A DNA stretch of 64,000 nucleotides, from NCBI GenBank assembly GCA_016223165.1, contig JACRPO010000009.1, positions 992,001-1,056,000 of the forward strand, read 5' to 3'. Positions 53,481 through 62,327 of this stretch are shown here, piece by piece. The notes under the pieces are model-generated. The model was not told the origin of the DNA. It did no database searches and was given only the letters and a program-made list of their open reading frames with translations. Made by a program: the position numbers and the translations under genes. Within the stretch, counting starts at the first letter, position 1, and each line of letters starts with the position of its first letter. The DNA is from Burkholderiales bacterium (GTDB lineage Bacteria; Pseudomonadota; Gammaproteobacteria; Burkholderiales; Burkholderiaceae_C).

Positions 53481-55640
53481 TCAGCCGCGCCGCCAGGCAT
53501 GGAACTTCTCGACCCAGCGCAGCAGCCCTTGCGGCGCATGCGCGCGCTTCCACTCGCCGGCGGCATATTTGTTGGCCTCGGCCAGCGTCGGGTAGGTGTG
53601 GATGGTGCCGAGGATCTTGTTCAGGCCGAGGCCGTGCTTCATGGCCAGCACGTACTCGGCGAGCAGGTCGCCGGCATGCACGCCGACGATCGTGACGCCG
53701 AGGATGCGGTCCTTGCCCGGCACCGTGAGCACCTTCACCCAGCCGTGCGCGGCACTGTCGGCGATGGCACGGTCGAGGTCGTCGATGCCGTACCTCGTCA
53801 CCTCGTAGGCGATGCCGTTCTCCTTCGCCTCCTGCTCGTTGAGCCCGACGCGCGCCACCTCGGGGTCGATGAAGGTCGCCCACGGGATCACCGAGTAGTC
53901 GGCCTTGAACCTCCTGAACGTGCCGAAGAGGCCGTTCACCGCCGCGTACCAGGCCTGGTGCGCCGCCGTGTGCGTGAACTGGAACGGCCCGGCCACATCG
54001 CCGGCGGCGAGGATGTTCGGGTAGATCGTCTGCAGGTACTCGTCGGTGACGACGGTGCGCTGCGTCGGGATGCCGAGTTCCTCGAGGCCGAAGCCTTGCA
54101 GCCGCGCCACGCGCCCGACGGCGCACAGCAGCAGGTCGAAGGCGATGCGTCGCGTGCTGCCTCCCGCTTCCACCTCGATCCACTTCCCGCCGGCTGCGCC
54201 CTCGTCCACCCCGCAGCGCAGCGCCTTGTGCCCGGTGAGCACCGTCACGCCGTCGTCCTGCAGCGCCTGCTGCGCCGAGGCCGACACCTCCTCGTCCTCG
54301 CGGATGATGATGCGCGGCAGCATCTCGATCTGCGTCACCTGCGCACCCAGGCGCGCGAAGGCCTGCGCCAGCTCGCAGCCGATCGGCCCGCCGCCCAGCA
54401 CCACCAGGCGCCGCGGCAGCTCGCGCAGGTCCCACAATGTGTCGCTGGTGCGATAGCCCACTTCCTCGATGCTCGGCAGCGGCGGCACGAAGGGCCGCGC
54501 GCCCGTGGCGACGACGATGCAACGCGTCGACAGCACGCTCGTGCTGCCATCGTCCTTCGTGATCTGCACGTGCCAGGGATCGACGATCTTCGCGGTTCCG
54601 ATCTGCACGTCGACGCCGAGGCCCGTGTAGCGCTCGACCGAATCGTGCGGCTCGACCGCACGCACGATGCCGGCCACGCGCTCCATCACCTGAGCGAAGT
54701 CGAATTCGAACGAGGCTTTGGCGACGCCGTAGTCGGCGCTGTGTCGCATCTGGCGCACCAGCGTCGCCGTCTTGATGAGCGCCTTGCTGGGCACGCAGCC
54801 GTAGTTGAGGCAGTCGCCACCCATCTTGTGGCTCTCGACCAGCGTCACCTTGGCCTTCACGGCCGCGGCGATGTAGCTCGTGACGAGGCCCGCCGCACCG
54901 GCGCCGATGACGACCATGTTGCGGTCGTACGACTTCGGCTTCTTGTGCGCCCACTTCGCATAGACGCGCCGCGCCTTCACCGCGTCGACGATCTTCTTGG
55001 CGATGAGCGGGAAGATCCCGAGCAGCACGAAGCTCGCCAGCAGCCCGGGCGAGACGATGCCCGCGAGCGACTCGATCTTCGCCAGCTGCGTGCCCGCGTT
55101 CACGTACACCAGCGTGCCGGCGAGCATGCCGAGCTGGCTCACCCAGTAGAAGGCGGCCGCCTTCATCTTCGTCAGGCCCATCAGCAGGTTGATGACGAAG
55201 AACGGGAAGATCGGCACCAGCCGCAGCGTGAAGAGGTAGAAGGCGCCCTCGCGCTCGACCCCCTTGTCGATGTCTGCCAGGCGCGCGCCGAACTTGCTCT
55301 TGACGGTGTCGCGCAGCACGTAGCGCGACACCAGCATGGCCAGCGTGGCGCCGATGCTCGAGGCGAACGACACCAGCACCGTGCCCACCAGGAGCCCGAA
55401 GACGGCGCCGCCCAGCAGCGTCATCACCGCCGCGCCGGGCAGCGAGAGCGCCGTCACCGCCACGTAGGCGGCGAAGTAGAGCCCGGCCACGAGCCACGGC
55501 CGCTCGCCGTACAGCGCCGCGAAGTCCGCCTGGGCGCCCTTGACGTAGGCAAGGCTCAGGAAGCGCCCGAGATCGAACGCGAAATACGCCGCCACCAACG
55601 CTGCCAGCAGGACCAGCAGCCACAGCTTCCTGGATTTCAT
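53481..55640 (-). CDS. VTT/TVP38 membrane domain fused to a class I FAD-disulfide oxidoreductase
   Basis: The protein has 719 residues. The first ~225 residues form a TVP38/TMEM64 (VTT) membrane domain, with GGAVFGLLVGTVLVSF, SIGATLAMLVSRY and RLVPIFPFFVINLLMGLT. From about 240 a mercuric reductase/lipoamide dehydrogenase-like flavoprotein follows: VVIGAGAAGL, redox-active Cys277 and Cys282 in GGDCLNYGCVPSK, the NAD motif VVLGGGPIGCELA, AAGDVAGPFQFTHTA and the C-terminal HTYPTLAEA. The enzyme should move electrons from NAD(P)H at the membrane; the substrate is unknown. GGAGACCC stands directly before the ATG. Confidence 0.88.
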   Translation of the reverse strand: MKSRKLWLLVLLAALVAAYFAFDLGRFLSLAYVKGAQADFAALYGERPWLVAGLYFAAYVAVTALSLPGAAVMTLLGGAVFGLLVGTVLVSFASSIGATLAMLVSRYVLRDTVKSKFGARLADIDKGVEREGAFYLFTLRLVPIFPFFVINLLMGLTKMKAAAFYWVSQLGMLAGTLVYVNAGTQLAKIESLAGIVSPGLLASFVLLGIFPLIAKKIVDAVKARRVYAKWAHKKPKSYDRNMVVIGAGAAGLVTSYIAAAVKAKVTLVESHKMGGDCLNYGCVPSKALIKTATLVRQMRHSADYGVAKASFEFDFAQVMERVAGIVRAVEPHDSVERYTGLGVDVQIGTAKIVDPWHVQITKDDGSTSVLSTRCIVVATGARPFVPPLPSIEEVGYRTSDTLWDLRELPRRLVVLGGGPIGCELAQAFARLGAQVTQIEMLPRIIIREDEEVSASAQQALQDDGVTVLTGHKALRCGVDEGAAGGKWIEVEAGGSTRRIAFDLLLCAVGRVARLQGFGLEELGIPTQRTVVTDEYLQTIYPNILAAGDVAGPFQFTHTAAHQAWYAAVNGLFGTFRRFKADYSVIPWATFIDPEVARVGLNEQEAKENGIAYEVTRYGIDDLDRAIADSAAHGWVKVLTVPGKDRILGVTIVGVHAGDLLAEYVLAMKHGLGLNKILGTIHTYPTLAEANKYAAGEWKRAHAPQGLLRWVEKFHAWRRG

Positions 55641-55778
55641 GGGTCTCCTCGAACCACCTCACCTCGACGGTGGTCGTCGGGCGATGCGCCGACGTTACAC
55701 GGCGGGCTGCGGTCTGTGCGAGGAGTCGCTGGGGTCGCTGGGTGTCTGGTCTTGGCGGGGACGGGCCGAGGGCGTGCG

Positions 55779-56021
55779 TCAGCCCTTGAACGGGTTGGCC
55801 GTGGCGAACCACAGCCCGATGCCGGTGGCGATGATGAACGCCCCGTCGAGCACGCCCACGAGCAGGAAGACCTTGGTCTGCAGCGGCTCCATCATCTCGG
55901 GCTGGCGCGCGCTCGCCTCGAGATAGCGGCTGGCCATGAGGCCGACGCCGATACACGAGCCGATGGCGCCGAGGCCGATCATGTGGCCCACGGCGAGAGG
56001 GAGGAAGTCGATGCCGTTCAT
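55779..56021 (-). CDS. atpE: Orphan F-type ATP synthase subunit c
   Basis: The protein has 80 residues, the exact length of betaproteobacterial AtpE. It has two membrane helices joined by the polar loop ASRYLEASARQPEMME, and the ion-binding Asp lies in the second helix (VGVLDGAFIIATGIG). It would form the c-ring. No other ATP synthase gene is near, whereas atpE normally sits between atpB and atpF. AAGG lies six bases before the ATG at 56021; the longer frame upstream is only a 12-nt repeat region. It may be a second copy or the only copy relocated. Confidence 0.87.
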   Translation of the reverse strand: MNGIDFLPLAVGHMIGLGAIGSCIGVGLMASRYLEASARQPEMMEPLQTKVFLLVGVLDGAFIIATGIGLWFATANPFKG

Positions 56022-56060
56022 GGCTTGCCCTTTTGTTGCTGCGCCTGGTTGGTGAATTGC

Positions 56061-56096
56061 GCTGTCGTCTTCGCTGTCGCTTTCGCTGTCGCTTTC
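56061..56096. repeat. 3 x 12-nt tandem repeat upstream of atpE
   Basis: GCTGTCGTCTTC is followed by two copies of GCTGTCGCTTTC. The array is about 40 bp upstream of the atpE start and could affect its promoter or leader. Confidence 0.85.
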
Positions 56097-56231
56097 GATG
56101 ACGTCGGCGACCATGCTGCCGCGCACCCGAAGGCGCGGCGATGACCTCGCGGGTCATGACGACCGCAGGCGGTGGCGCTACCATCGGCGCGCGCGAGAAG
56201 AATGCCCGTGCCGATGTGAGGGGAGAAGACG

Positions 56232-57692
56232 ATGCGCCAACCTGCCCAAGCTTCGACCTCCGCCGGGGGTTTCGCCCGCCTCGTCGCGTTGCTCGCGGCG
56301 CCCGTGCTGCTGTCGTGCGGCGGAGGCGGCGGCGACGGCGGCACGGTGGAACTGCCGCAGACCGTCACCCTCACCGCGCCGGCCAACCTGGCCGACGGCC
56401 TGGCGGGCACCGTCACGCTCACCGCCACGGCCGCCGCCAACGCGGGCATCGTGGCGGTGGAGTTCCAGGTCGACGGCGCGGCGGCCGGCGCCGAGGACGC
56501 GAACGCACCGTACTCGACGACCATCGACACCAACCAGTGGGCGAGTGGCCAGCACGTGCTGCGCGCGCGCGGGCGCGACGCCGCCGGCAACCGCACGGCC
56601 TGGTCTTCCGCGGTGGTCCGCTTCGGTGGTGGCCGCAACGTCCCCGCCGGCTTCAGCCTGAACGAAGGCTGGGTCACGGGCCTGGCCAGTGCCGCCGCCT
56701 TCGCGCAGGCCCCGGACGGCCGCCTCTTCGTCGCCGAGCAGGGCGGCAACCTGCGCGTCGTGAAGAACGGCGTGCTGCTCGGCTCGCCCTTCGTCAGCCT
56801 CACGGTCGACGCGAGCGGCGAGCGCGGCCTCATCGGCGTCGCCACGCACCCGAACTTCGCCAGCAACCACTTCGTCTACGTCTACTACACACGCATCAAC
56901 GGCGGCGCGCGCAACAACCGCATCAGCCGCTTCGTCGCCACCGGTGATGTCGTCGCCGGCCCGGAGACCGTGATCATCGACCTGCCCGACCTCTCCACCT
57001 TCGCCACCAACCACAACGGCGGCGGCATGAAGTTCGGCCCCGACGGCAAGCTCTACGTCGGCGTGGGCGACAACGGCAACGGCGCGCTGGCGCAGAACCT
57101 CGGCCATCCGTTCGGCAAGATGCTGCGCCTGAACGACGACGGCTCGGTCCCTGGCGACAACCCGTATGCCAACACGCAGACGGGCCAGGGCCGCTTCGTC
57201 TGGGCCTACGGCTTGCGCAATCCGTTCACCTTCGCCATCCAGCCCGGCACCGGCCGCATGCACATCAACGATGTCGGCGAGCAGACCTGGGAGGAGATCA
57301 ACCTCGGCGCGCCCGGCGCCAACTACGGCTGGCCCGCCTCGGAGGGCCCGGCCAACGTGACGACCGGCGTGACCGCGCCGCTCTTCGCCTACGGGCACGA
57401 TCCGGCCGTGCCGGCCGGTTCGGGCCCCGGCGGGTTCTTCATCGGCCAGGCCATCGCCGGCGGCGCCTTCTACCCGACGAGCGGTGCGGGCCTCTTCCCG
57501 GCACCGTATCGCGGCCAGTACTTCTTCGCCGATTTCCTCGACCGTTTCATCGGCGTCCTCGACACCGCCAACGGCAACGCCGCCTATGCCTTCGGCAGCG
57601 TCAGCGGCCGGCCGGTGGACATGCTCGTCGGCAGCGACGGCGCGCTCCATGTCCTGACACGCGACGCCATCGCGCGCATTTCGCCGCCCTGA
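56232..57692 (+). CDS. PQQ-dependent sugar dehydrogenase lipoprotein with one Ig-like domain
   Basis: The protein has 486 residues. The lipoprotein signal ends in LLSC followed by a Gly run, so it is likely anchored to the outer membrane. An Ig-like domain (about 45-135, VTLTAPANLADGLAGTVTL) precedes a soluble glucose dehydrogenase-type beta-propeller with GRLFVAEQGGNLRVV, NHNGGGMKFGPDGKLYVGVGD and HINDVGEQTWEEINLG. Family members oxidise aldose sugars using PQQ and calcium. It is followed after 115 bp by a longer paralogue. No PQQ biosynthesis genes are in the window. Confidence 0.88.
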   Translation: MRQPAQASTSAGGFARLVALLAAPVLLSCGGGGGDGGTVELPQTVTLTAPANLADGLAGTVTLTATAAANAGIVAVEFQVDGAAAGAEDANAPYSTTIDTNQWASGQHVLRARGRDAAGNRTAWSSAVVRFGGGRNVPAGFSLNEGWVTGLASAAAFAQAPDGRLFVAEQGGNLRVVKNGVLLGSPFVSLTVDASGERGLIGVATHPNFASNHFVYVYYTRINGGARNNRISRFVATGDVVAGPETVIIDLPDLSTFATNHNGGGMKFGPDGKLYVGVGDNGNGALAQNLGHPFGKMLRLNDDGSVPGDNPYANTQTGQGRFVWAYGLRNPFTFAIQPGTGRMHINDVGEQTWEEINLGAPGANYGWPASEGPANVTTGVTAPLFAYGHDPAVPAGSGPGGFFIGQAIAGGAFYPTSGAGLFPAPYRGQYFFADFLDRFIGVLDTANGNAAYAFGSVSGRPVDMLVGSDGALHVLTRDAIARISPP

Positions 57693-57807
57693 TCGTCGCC
57701 TTTGATTCCGCACGCGGCGCGACCCCGGAATCCTCGGTCGCCGCACATTGGCGCAGCACCGCGCGCGATGCTGCAGAAGATGCAGAAGAAGAAGCGAGGG
57801 CTTCGGC

Positions 57808-60219
57808 ATGATGACCTCGGCGTCGAGGGCAGCGCGGACCGTGGCACGCATGGCACGCATGGCATGCATGGCACGCATGGCATGCACGGCCCACCGGGCA
57901 CGCTGGTTCGTCGGCCGCACGGCCGTCGTGCTGCTGCTCGGTTCCTGCGGCGGCGGCGGTGGCGACACCCCGGGCGAGGCGCCGGCGCCGGTGGCCTCGC
58001 AGCCCGTCGCCACCATCGCCTCGCCGGCACCCGGGGCCACGTTTCGTGCCGGTGACACCGTCAGCTACGCCGGCAACGCCGTCGACACGCGCGACGGTGC
58101 GCTCACTGCGAGCGCGCTCACGTGGTGGGTCGACCTGCACCACGACACGCACACGCATCCGTTCCGGCCGCCCACCGCCGGCGCCGGCGGCACCGTCACG
58201 ATCCCCACGCGCGGCGAGACTTCGCACAACGTCTTCTATCGCTTCCACCTGCGCGCCACCAACAGCGCCGGCGTCTCGGTGGAGGTGACGCGCGACATGC
58301 AGCCGCAGAAGGCGACGGTGACGCTGGCCACCGTACCGGCCGGCCTGCGGCTGACGCTGGAAGGGCAACCCGTCACGGCGCCGAGCACCTTCACCGGCGT
58401 CGTCGGCTTCGAACGCGACATCGCCGCCGCCGACCAGGTGGTGCTGGGTCGCCGCTGGCGCTTCGACGGCTGGCGCCACGGCGGCGCGGCCAGCCAGACG
58501 CTGGCCACGCCGGCCGGCGACACCACGTACACGGCCGACTTCACCGACCTCGGCCCGGCGACGAACCAGCCGCCGAGCGTGACGCTGCTCGCACCGCCCG
58601 CGGCCACCGTCGGCGACGTGGTGACCTTGAACGCCGACGCCACCGATGCCGAGGGCAGCGTCTCGCGCGTCGACTTCATCGCAGACGGCGCGGTCATCGG
58701 CAGCGATACGACGGCGCCCTTCACGCTGGCCTGGACGCCGGTGCGCGCCGGCACGGTGGCGCTGCGCGCGCGCGCCTTCGACAACGGCGGGCTCGACGCC
58801 GACAGCGCCGTTGTCGAGGTGACGGTGGGTGTGCAGAGCGGCGGCGATGTCACGGCGCCGACGGCGACGCTCACGGCACCGACCGACCTCGCCGACGGCC
58901 TCGACGGCATGGTCGTGCTCGCCGCCGAGGCGAGCGACGACGTCGGCGTCGCCGCGGTCGAGTTCCAGGTCGATGGCGTCGGTGTCGGCGAGGTCGGCGG
59001 TGCAGGCGGCGAGGACGCGAGCGCCCCCTACGAGGTGACGATCGACAGCACGCAATGGGCGCGCGGCCAGCATGTCGTGCGCGCACGCGCGCGAGACGCC
59101 GCCGGCAACCGTTCGGCCTGGTCGACGGCGCTCGTGCGCTTCGGCGGCGGCCGCGTCGTGCCGGCGGGCTTCACGAAGGACGAGCCCTGGGTCGGCGGGC
59201 TCGCCGCCGCCGCCGCCTTCGCGCAGGCGCCGGACGGCCGCCTCTTCGTCGCCGAACAGGGCGGCGCGCTGCGCGTCGTCAAGGCCGGCACGCTGCTGCC
59301 CACGCCGTTCCACACGCTCGCCGTCGAGGCCTTCGGCGAGCGCGGCCTCATCGGCGTGGCCCTGCACCCGGGCTTCGCGGGCAACGGCTTCGTCTACGTC
59401 TACTACACGCACCTCAACGGCGAGGCGCGCAACAACCGCGTCGCGCGCCTCACCGCCGACATCGCCGCCGGCGGCGACATCTCCACCGGCGTCGAGACAG
59501 TGCTGCTCGACCTGCCCGATCTCATCCCGTTCGCCGACACGCACAACGGCGGCGCGATGCGCTTCGGCATCGACGGCAAGCTCTATGTCGCCGTCGGCGA
59601 CAACGCCGACACGAGCAAGCCGCAGGACTTGAGCCACCCGTTCGGCAAGATGCTGCGCCTGAACGACGACGGCAGCTTCCCGCCCGACAACCCGTTCGCC
59701 GCCACGCAGCCCGGCTGGGGGCGCGCGGTGTGGGCCTACGGGCTGCGCAACCCCTTCACGTTCGCCATCCAGCCCGGCAGCGGGCGCATGCACATCAACG
59801 ACGTGGGCAACGTGCGCTGGGAGGAGATCAACCTCGGCGCCGCCGGCGCCAACTACGGCTGGCCGGGCTCCGAGGGGCCGGACAACCTGGGCGCGGGCAT
59901 CACGGCGCCGCTGTTCGCCTATGCGCACGAGCCGGCTGCGCCGCCAGGCTCGGGGCCAGGCGGCTTCTTCGTCGGCAGCGCCATCGTCGGCGGCGCGTTC
60001 TACCCCGACGACGGGCCGTTCCCGGCCGGGCTGCGTGGCAAGTACTTCTTCGCCGATTACGTGGAACGCTTCATCGGTGTCGTCGATGTCGCCAACGGCA
60101 ACGCCGCCTATGCCTTCGGCAGCGTCGATGGCCTGCCAGTGGACCTGCTGGTCGGCAGCGATGGCGCCCTCTACGTGCTGACGCGCGACTCGGTGGCGCG
60201 CATCTCGGCTGCACCCTGA
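57808..60219 (+). CDS. PQQ-dependent sugar dehydrogenase lipoprotein with extra Ig-like domains
   Basis: The protein has 803 residues. After a repetitive N-terminus (ARMARMACMARMAC) a lipobox VLLLGSC and Gly run follow. Three Ig/PKD-like domains span roughly residues 65-430, then comes a beta-propeller very similar to the upstream gene (GRLFVAEQGGALRVV, HNGGAMRFGIDGKLYVAVGD, HINDVGNVRWEEINLG). The pair is a tandem duplication with different adhesin-like front parts. The start is set at 57808, with GAGGG seven bases upstream. The 3' end overlaps the convergent acyltransferase gene by 49 bp. Confidence 0.86.
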   Translation: MMTSASRAARTVARMARMACMARMACTAHRARWFVGRTAVVLLLGSCGGGGGDTPGEAPAPVASQPVATIASPAPGATFRAGDTVSYAGNAVDTRDGALTASALTWWVDLHHDTHTHPFRPPTAGAGGTVTIPTRGETSHNVFYRFHLRATNSAGVSVEVTRDMQPQKATVTLATVPAGLRLTLEGQPVTAPSTFTGVVGFERDIAAADQVVLGRRWRFDGWRHGGAASQTLATPAGDTTYTADFTDLGPATNQPPSVTLLAPPAATVGDVVTLNADATDAEGSVSRVDFIADGAVIGSDTTAPFTLAWTPVRAGTVALRARAFDNGGLDADSAVVEVTVGVQSGGDVTAPTATLTAPTDLADGLDGMVVLAAEASDDVGVAAVEFQVDGVGVGEVGGAGGEDASAPYEVTIDSTQWARGQHVVRARARDAAGNRSAWSTALVRFGGGRVVPAGFTKDEPWVGGLAAAAAFAQAPDGRLFVAEQGGALRVVKAGTLLPTPFHTLAVEAFGERGLIGVALHPGFAGNGFVYVYYTHLNGEARNNRVARLTADIAAGGDISTGVETVLLDLPDLIPFADTHNGGAMRFGIDGKLYVAVGDNADTSKPQDLSHPFGKMLRLNDDGSFPPDNPFAATQPGWGRAVWAYGLRNPFTFAIQPGSGRMHINDVGNVRWEEINLGAAGANYGWPGSEGPDNLGAGITAPLFAYAHEPAAPPGSGPGGFFVGSAIVGGAFYPDDGPFPAGLRGKYFFADYVERFIGVVDVANGNAAYAFGSVDGLPVDLLVGSDGALYVLTRDSVARISAAP
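57841..57885 (+). repeat. 5 x 9-nt tandem repeat in the signal region of the second sugar dehydrogenase
   Basis: GTGGCACGC, ATGGCACGC, ATGGCATGC, ATGGCACGC and ATGGCATGC are read in frame as Met-Ala-(Arg/Cys) repeats before the hydrophobic core. Confidence 0.9.
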
Positions 60220-61433
60220 CCTGCGCCCAGGCCTGCGCCCGGGTCCGCGACAGGCCCGGCGTGCCCTTCATGCCCTTCCTGCCCTTCAGCCAGGCCGAAC
60301 CAGGGCCGCAGCCGGGCCATGCGGCGCACCAGTTCATAGCCCGCCCAGCTGAGGCCGAAGGTCAGCACGACCAGCAGGCCGGCCTCCGCGGCGGCCGGCA
60401 GGCGCCAGCGCGCCAGCAGCACGACCGCGAGCACGGTGACCGTCTGGTGCAGCACGTAGACCGGGAACACGGCCTCCGACAGCCTGGCGCGCAGCGCACT
60501 GTCGCGCTGCAGGTGGCAGCGCGCATAGCCGAGCGCCGCGACGATGGCGCACCACTGCATCAGGCTCCAGGGCAGCAGGCGCCAGGCCGCGCCCGGTGTC
60601 GTGGCGACGATCAGGCCCCAGGCGAGCAGCGCGCAGGCGAGCGCGAGATGGCGCTGCGCCTGCAGGCGCGGCCAGAGAGCGGCGGCCGGTCTGCGCGCCA
60701 GCAGCACGCCGAGCGCGAAGGCGGGCGCGAACTGCGTGTGCAGGAAGAGATCGTCGAAGAACGCGTGCGTCTCGCCGAAGATGGGCGCGAGGGTCGCCCG
60801 CGTCACGGCGAACCAAGCGAACGGCCAGGCCAGCAGCCCGGCTCCGGCAAGGCTCGAAGGCGCTCGCGCGGCCAGGCGGTCCACGGCCCCGGGCCAGCGC
60901 CGCAGCACCCAGGCCAGCACGGCCGTGTAGGCGAAGAGGTAGAGCAGGAACCAGAGGTGGTTCCAGGTCGGAAGGATCAGGCAGCCCCGTAGCGCCGAGC
61001 AGAAGCCGCCGTAGGCGCTGAAGTACAGCGCGAGGAAGTCGATGAAGCTTCCCGCATAACCGTGGAACTGCCGCACCTCGAAGTACGACTGCGGCGGCAC
61101 GACGAGCACCACCCCGGCCAGCAGCGGCAGCAGCAGCCGGCGCGCGCGTTGGCGCAGCCAGCCGCCGGGCGTTACGGCACGCCGCTGCAGCATGAGCGAC
61201 GTCGCCAGCCCGGAGACGACGAAGAGCAGCGTCATGCGCCACGGCGCCGTGAGGCGCATCCACGGCTCGACGGCGGCGGCCACGTCCGCCGCGGCGGCGC
61301 TCTTCACGTGCCAGTTCCAGCTCGTGTACGCCATGCCGACGTGGAAGAGGATCAGCAGGCCGAGCGCGGCGATGCGCAGCCAGTCGATGAAGAACTCGCG
61401 TGGCGCGGCGGCGGGCGATGAGGTGGGTTCCAT
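60171..61433 (-). CDS. Acyltransferase-3 family membrane protein (MdoC/OafA-like)
   Basis: The protein has 420 residues from the ATG at 61433. About ten membrane helices are visible, beginning FFIDWLRIAALGLLILFHVGMAY; the family Arg and His in this segment (WLR, FHVG) are kept. NHLWFLLYLFAYT and VFPVYVLHQTVTVLAVV are typical of acyltransferase-3/glucan succinyl (OpgC) proteins. It probably acylates an extracytoplasmic sugar. The C-terminal tail (GQEGHEGHAG) contains 9-nt repeats (60261-60287). No sugar-polymer cluster is adjacent, so the substrate is open. Confidence 0.83.
   Translation of the reverse strand: MEPTSSPAAAPREFFIDWLRIAALGLLILFHVGMAYTSWNWHVKSAAAADVAAAVEPWMRLTAPWRMTLLFVVSGLATSLMLQRRAVTPGGWLRQRARRLLLPLLAGVVLVVPPQSYFEVRQFHGYAGSFIDFLALYFSAYGGFCSALRGCLILPTWNHLWFLLYLFAYTAVLAWVLRRWPGAVDRLAARAPSSLAGAGLLAWPFAWFAVTRATLAPIFGETHAFFDDLFLHTQFAPAFALGVLLARRPAAALWPRLQAQRHLALACALLAWGLIVATTPGAAWRLLPWSLMQWCAIVAALGYARCHLQRDSALRARLSEAVFPVYVLHQTVTVLAVVLLARWRLPAAAEAGLLVVLTFGLSWAGYELVRRMARLRPWFGLAEGQEGHEGHAGPVADPGAGLGAGQGAAEMRATESRVST
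60261..60287 (-). repeat. 3 x 9-nt tandem repeat in the acyltransferase tail
   Basis: On the plus strand GTGCCCTTC, ATGCCCTTC and CTGCCCTTC follow each other. On the coding strand they are read as Glu-Gly-(Gln/His) triplets. Confidence 0.85.
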
Positions 61434-61531
61434 GCCCTTCAGGCTAGGTGGGGCGCGCGGTCGCCGCGAGCGCCCTGGGGCGAAGCGGACCGCTGCCGGG
61501 GCGACCGAGTGCCGTCGTCGCTTCGGTGCCG

Positions 61532-62320
61532 TCAGCGCGGCACCGGCGCCTGCGGCACGAGTGCCGCGAGCGCCGCCAGCAGCGCCGCGCGCTGCTGGCG
61601 GCTGCAAGGCACATGCGCGCCGCCGCGCAGCAGCAGCTCGGCGTCGCCGCGCTCGCCCGGCAGCACGGCCATCACGTGCGCCAGCGCCACCGCGGCACTG
61701 CGGTGCGTGCGCACGAAGCCGGCCCCGAGGTCGGCCAGCAGCGCCGCCAGCGTGCGGCGCATCAGCGGCGCACGACCGTCCTGCGCATGGACGACGACGT
61801 AGTTGTCGGCGGCCTCCAGCCAGACGATCTCGGCACAGGCGATGACATGCGTGCGCCCGCGGTCGGCCACGAGCAGGTGAGCCGGAGGCGGCAGCGCGGC
61901 CGACGTACCGGCCGCGCCAGGTGTGCCCGCCGCCACGCCGTACCCCGGCGGCGACCGGGGCGGCAGCGCCAGGCGCCCGCGCAGGCGCTCGAGCGCGCGC
62001 GCCAGGCGTTCCGGTTCGACCGGCTTCAGCAGGTAGTCCACCGCTGCGGCATCGAAAGCCGGCAACGCGTAGTGCCCATGCGCGCTCACGAAGACGATGG
62101 CCGGCGCCGGCTCGGGCAACGAGGCCGCGAGGTCGAGGCCGCTCGCGCCCGGCATCTGGATGTCGAGCAGCAGCGCCTGCGGCGCCAGCGCGGCCACGGC
62201 GGCGAGCGCGGCATCGGCATCGCCCGCCTCGCCCACGACATCGATTCCCGGGAAGGCACCGAGCAGCCGGCGCAGGCGCGCCCGCGCCGGTGCTTCGTCG
62301 TCGACGATCAAGAGGCGCAT
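61532..62320 (-). CDS. LytR/AlgR-type response regulator (REC-LytTR)
   Basis: The protein has 262 residues. The receiver domain has the acidic pocket VDDE (Asp7/Asp8), the phosphoacceptor Asp53 in LLLDIQMPG and the Lys in YLLKPVEP. The C-terminal LytTR DNA-binding domain includes IVWLEAADNYVVVHAQDG and GAGFVRTHRSAAVAL. Activated dimers of this class bind direct repeats upstream of their targets. It follows the sensor gene after 7 bp, so the two form an operon and a two-component pair. Confidence 0.92.
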   Translation of the reverse strand: MRLLIVDDEAPARARLRRLLGAFPGIDVVGEAGDADAALAAVAALAPQALLLDIQMPGASGLDLAASLPEPAPAIVFVSAHGHYALPAFDAAAVDYLLKPVEPERLARALERLRGRLALPPRSPPGYGVAAGTPGAAGTSAALPPPAHLLVADRGRTHVIACAEIVWLEAADNYVVVHAQDGRAPLMRRTLAALLADLGAGFVRTHRSAAVALAHVMAVLPGERGDAELLLRGGAHVPCSRQQRAALLAALAALVPQAPVPR

Positions 62321-62327
62321 CGCGTCT

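Noticed and set aside
53229..56144. A 971-codon plus-strand open frame opposite the VTT-reductase gene
   Set aside because: It is His/Arg/Gln-rich without motifs, and the minus strand holds a complete flavoprotein and atpE.
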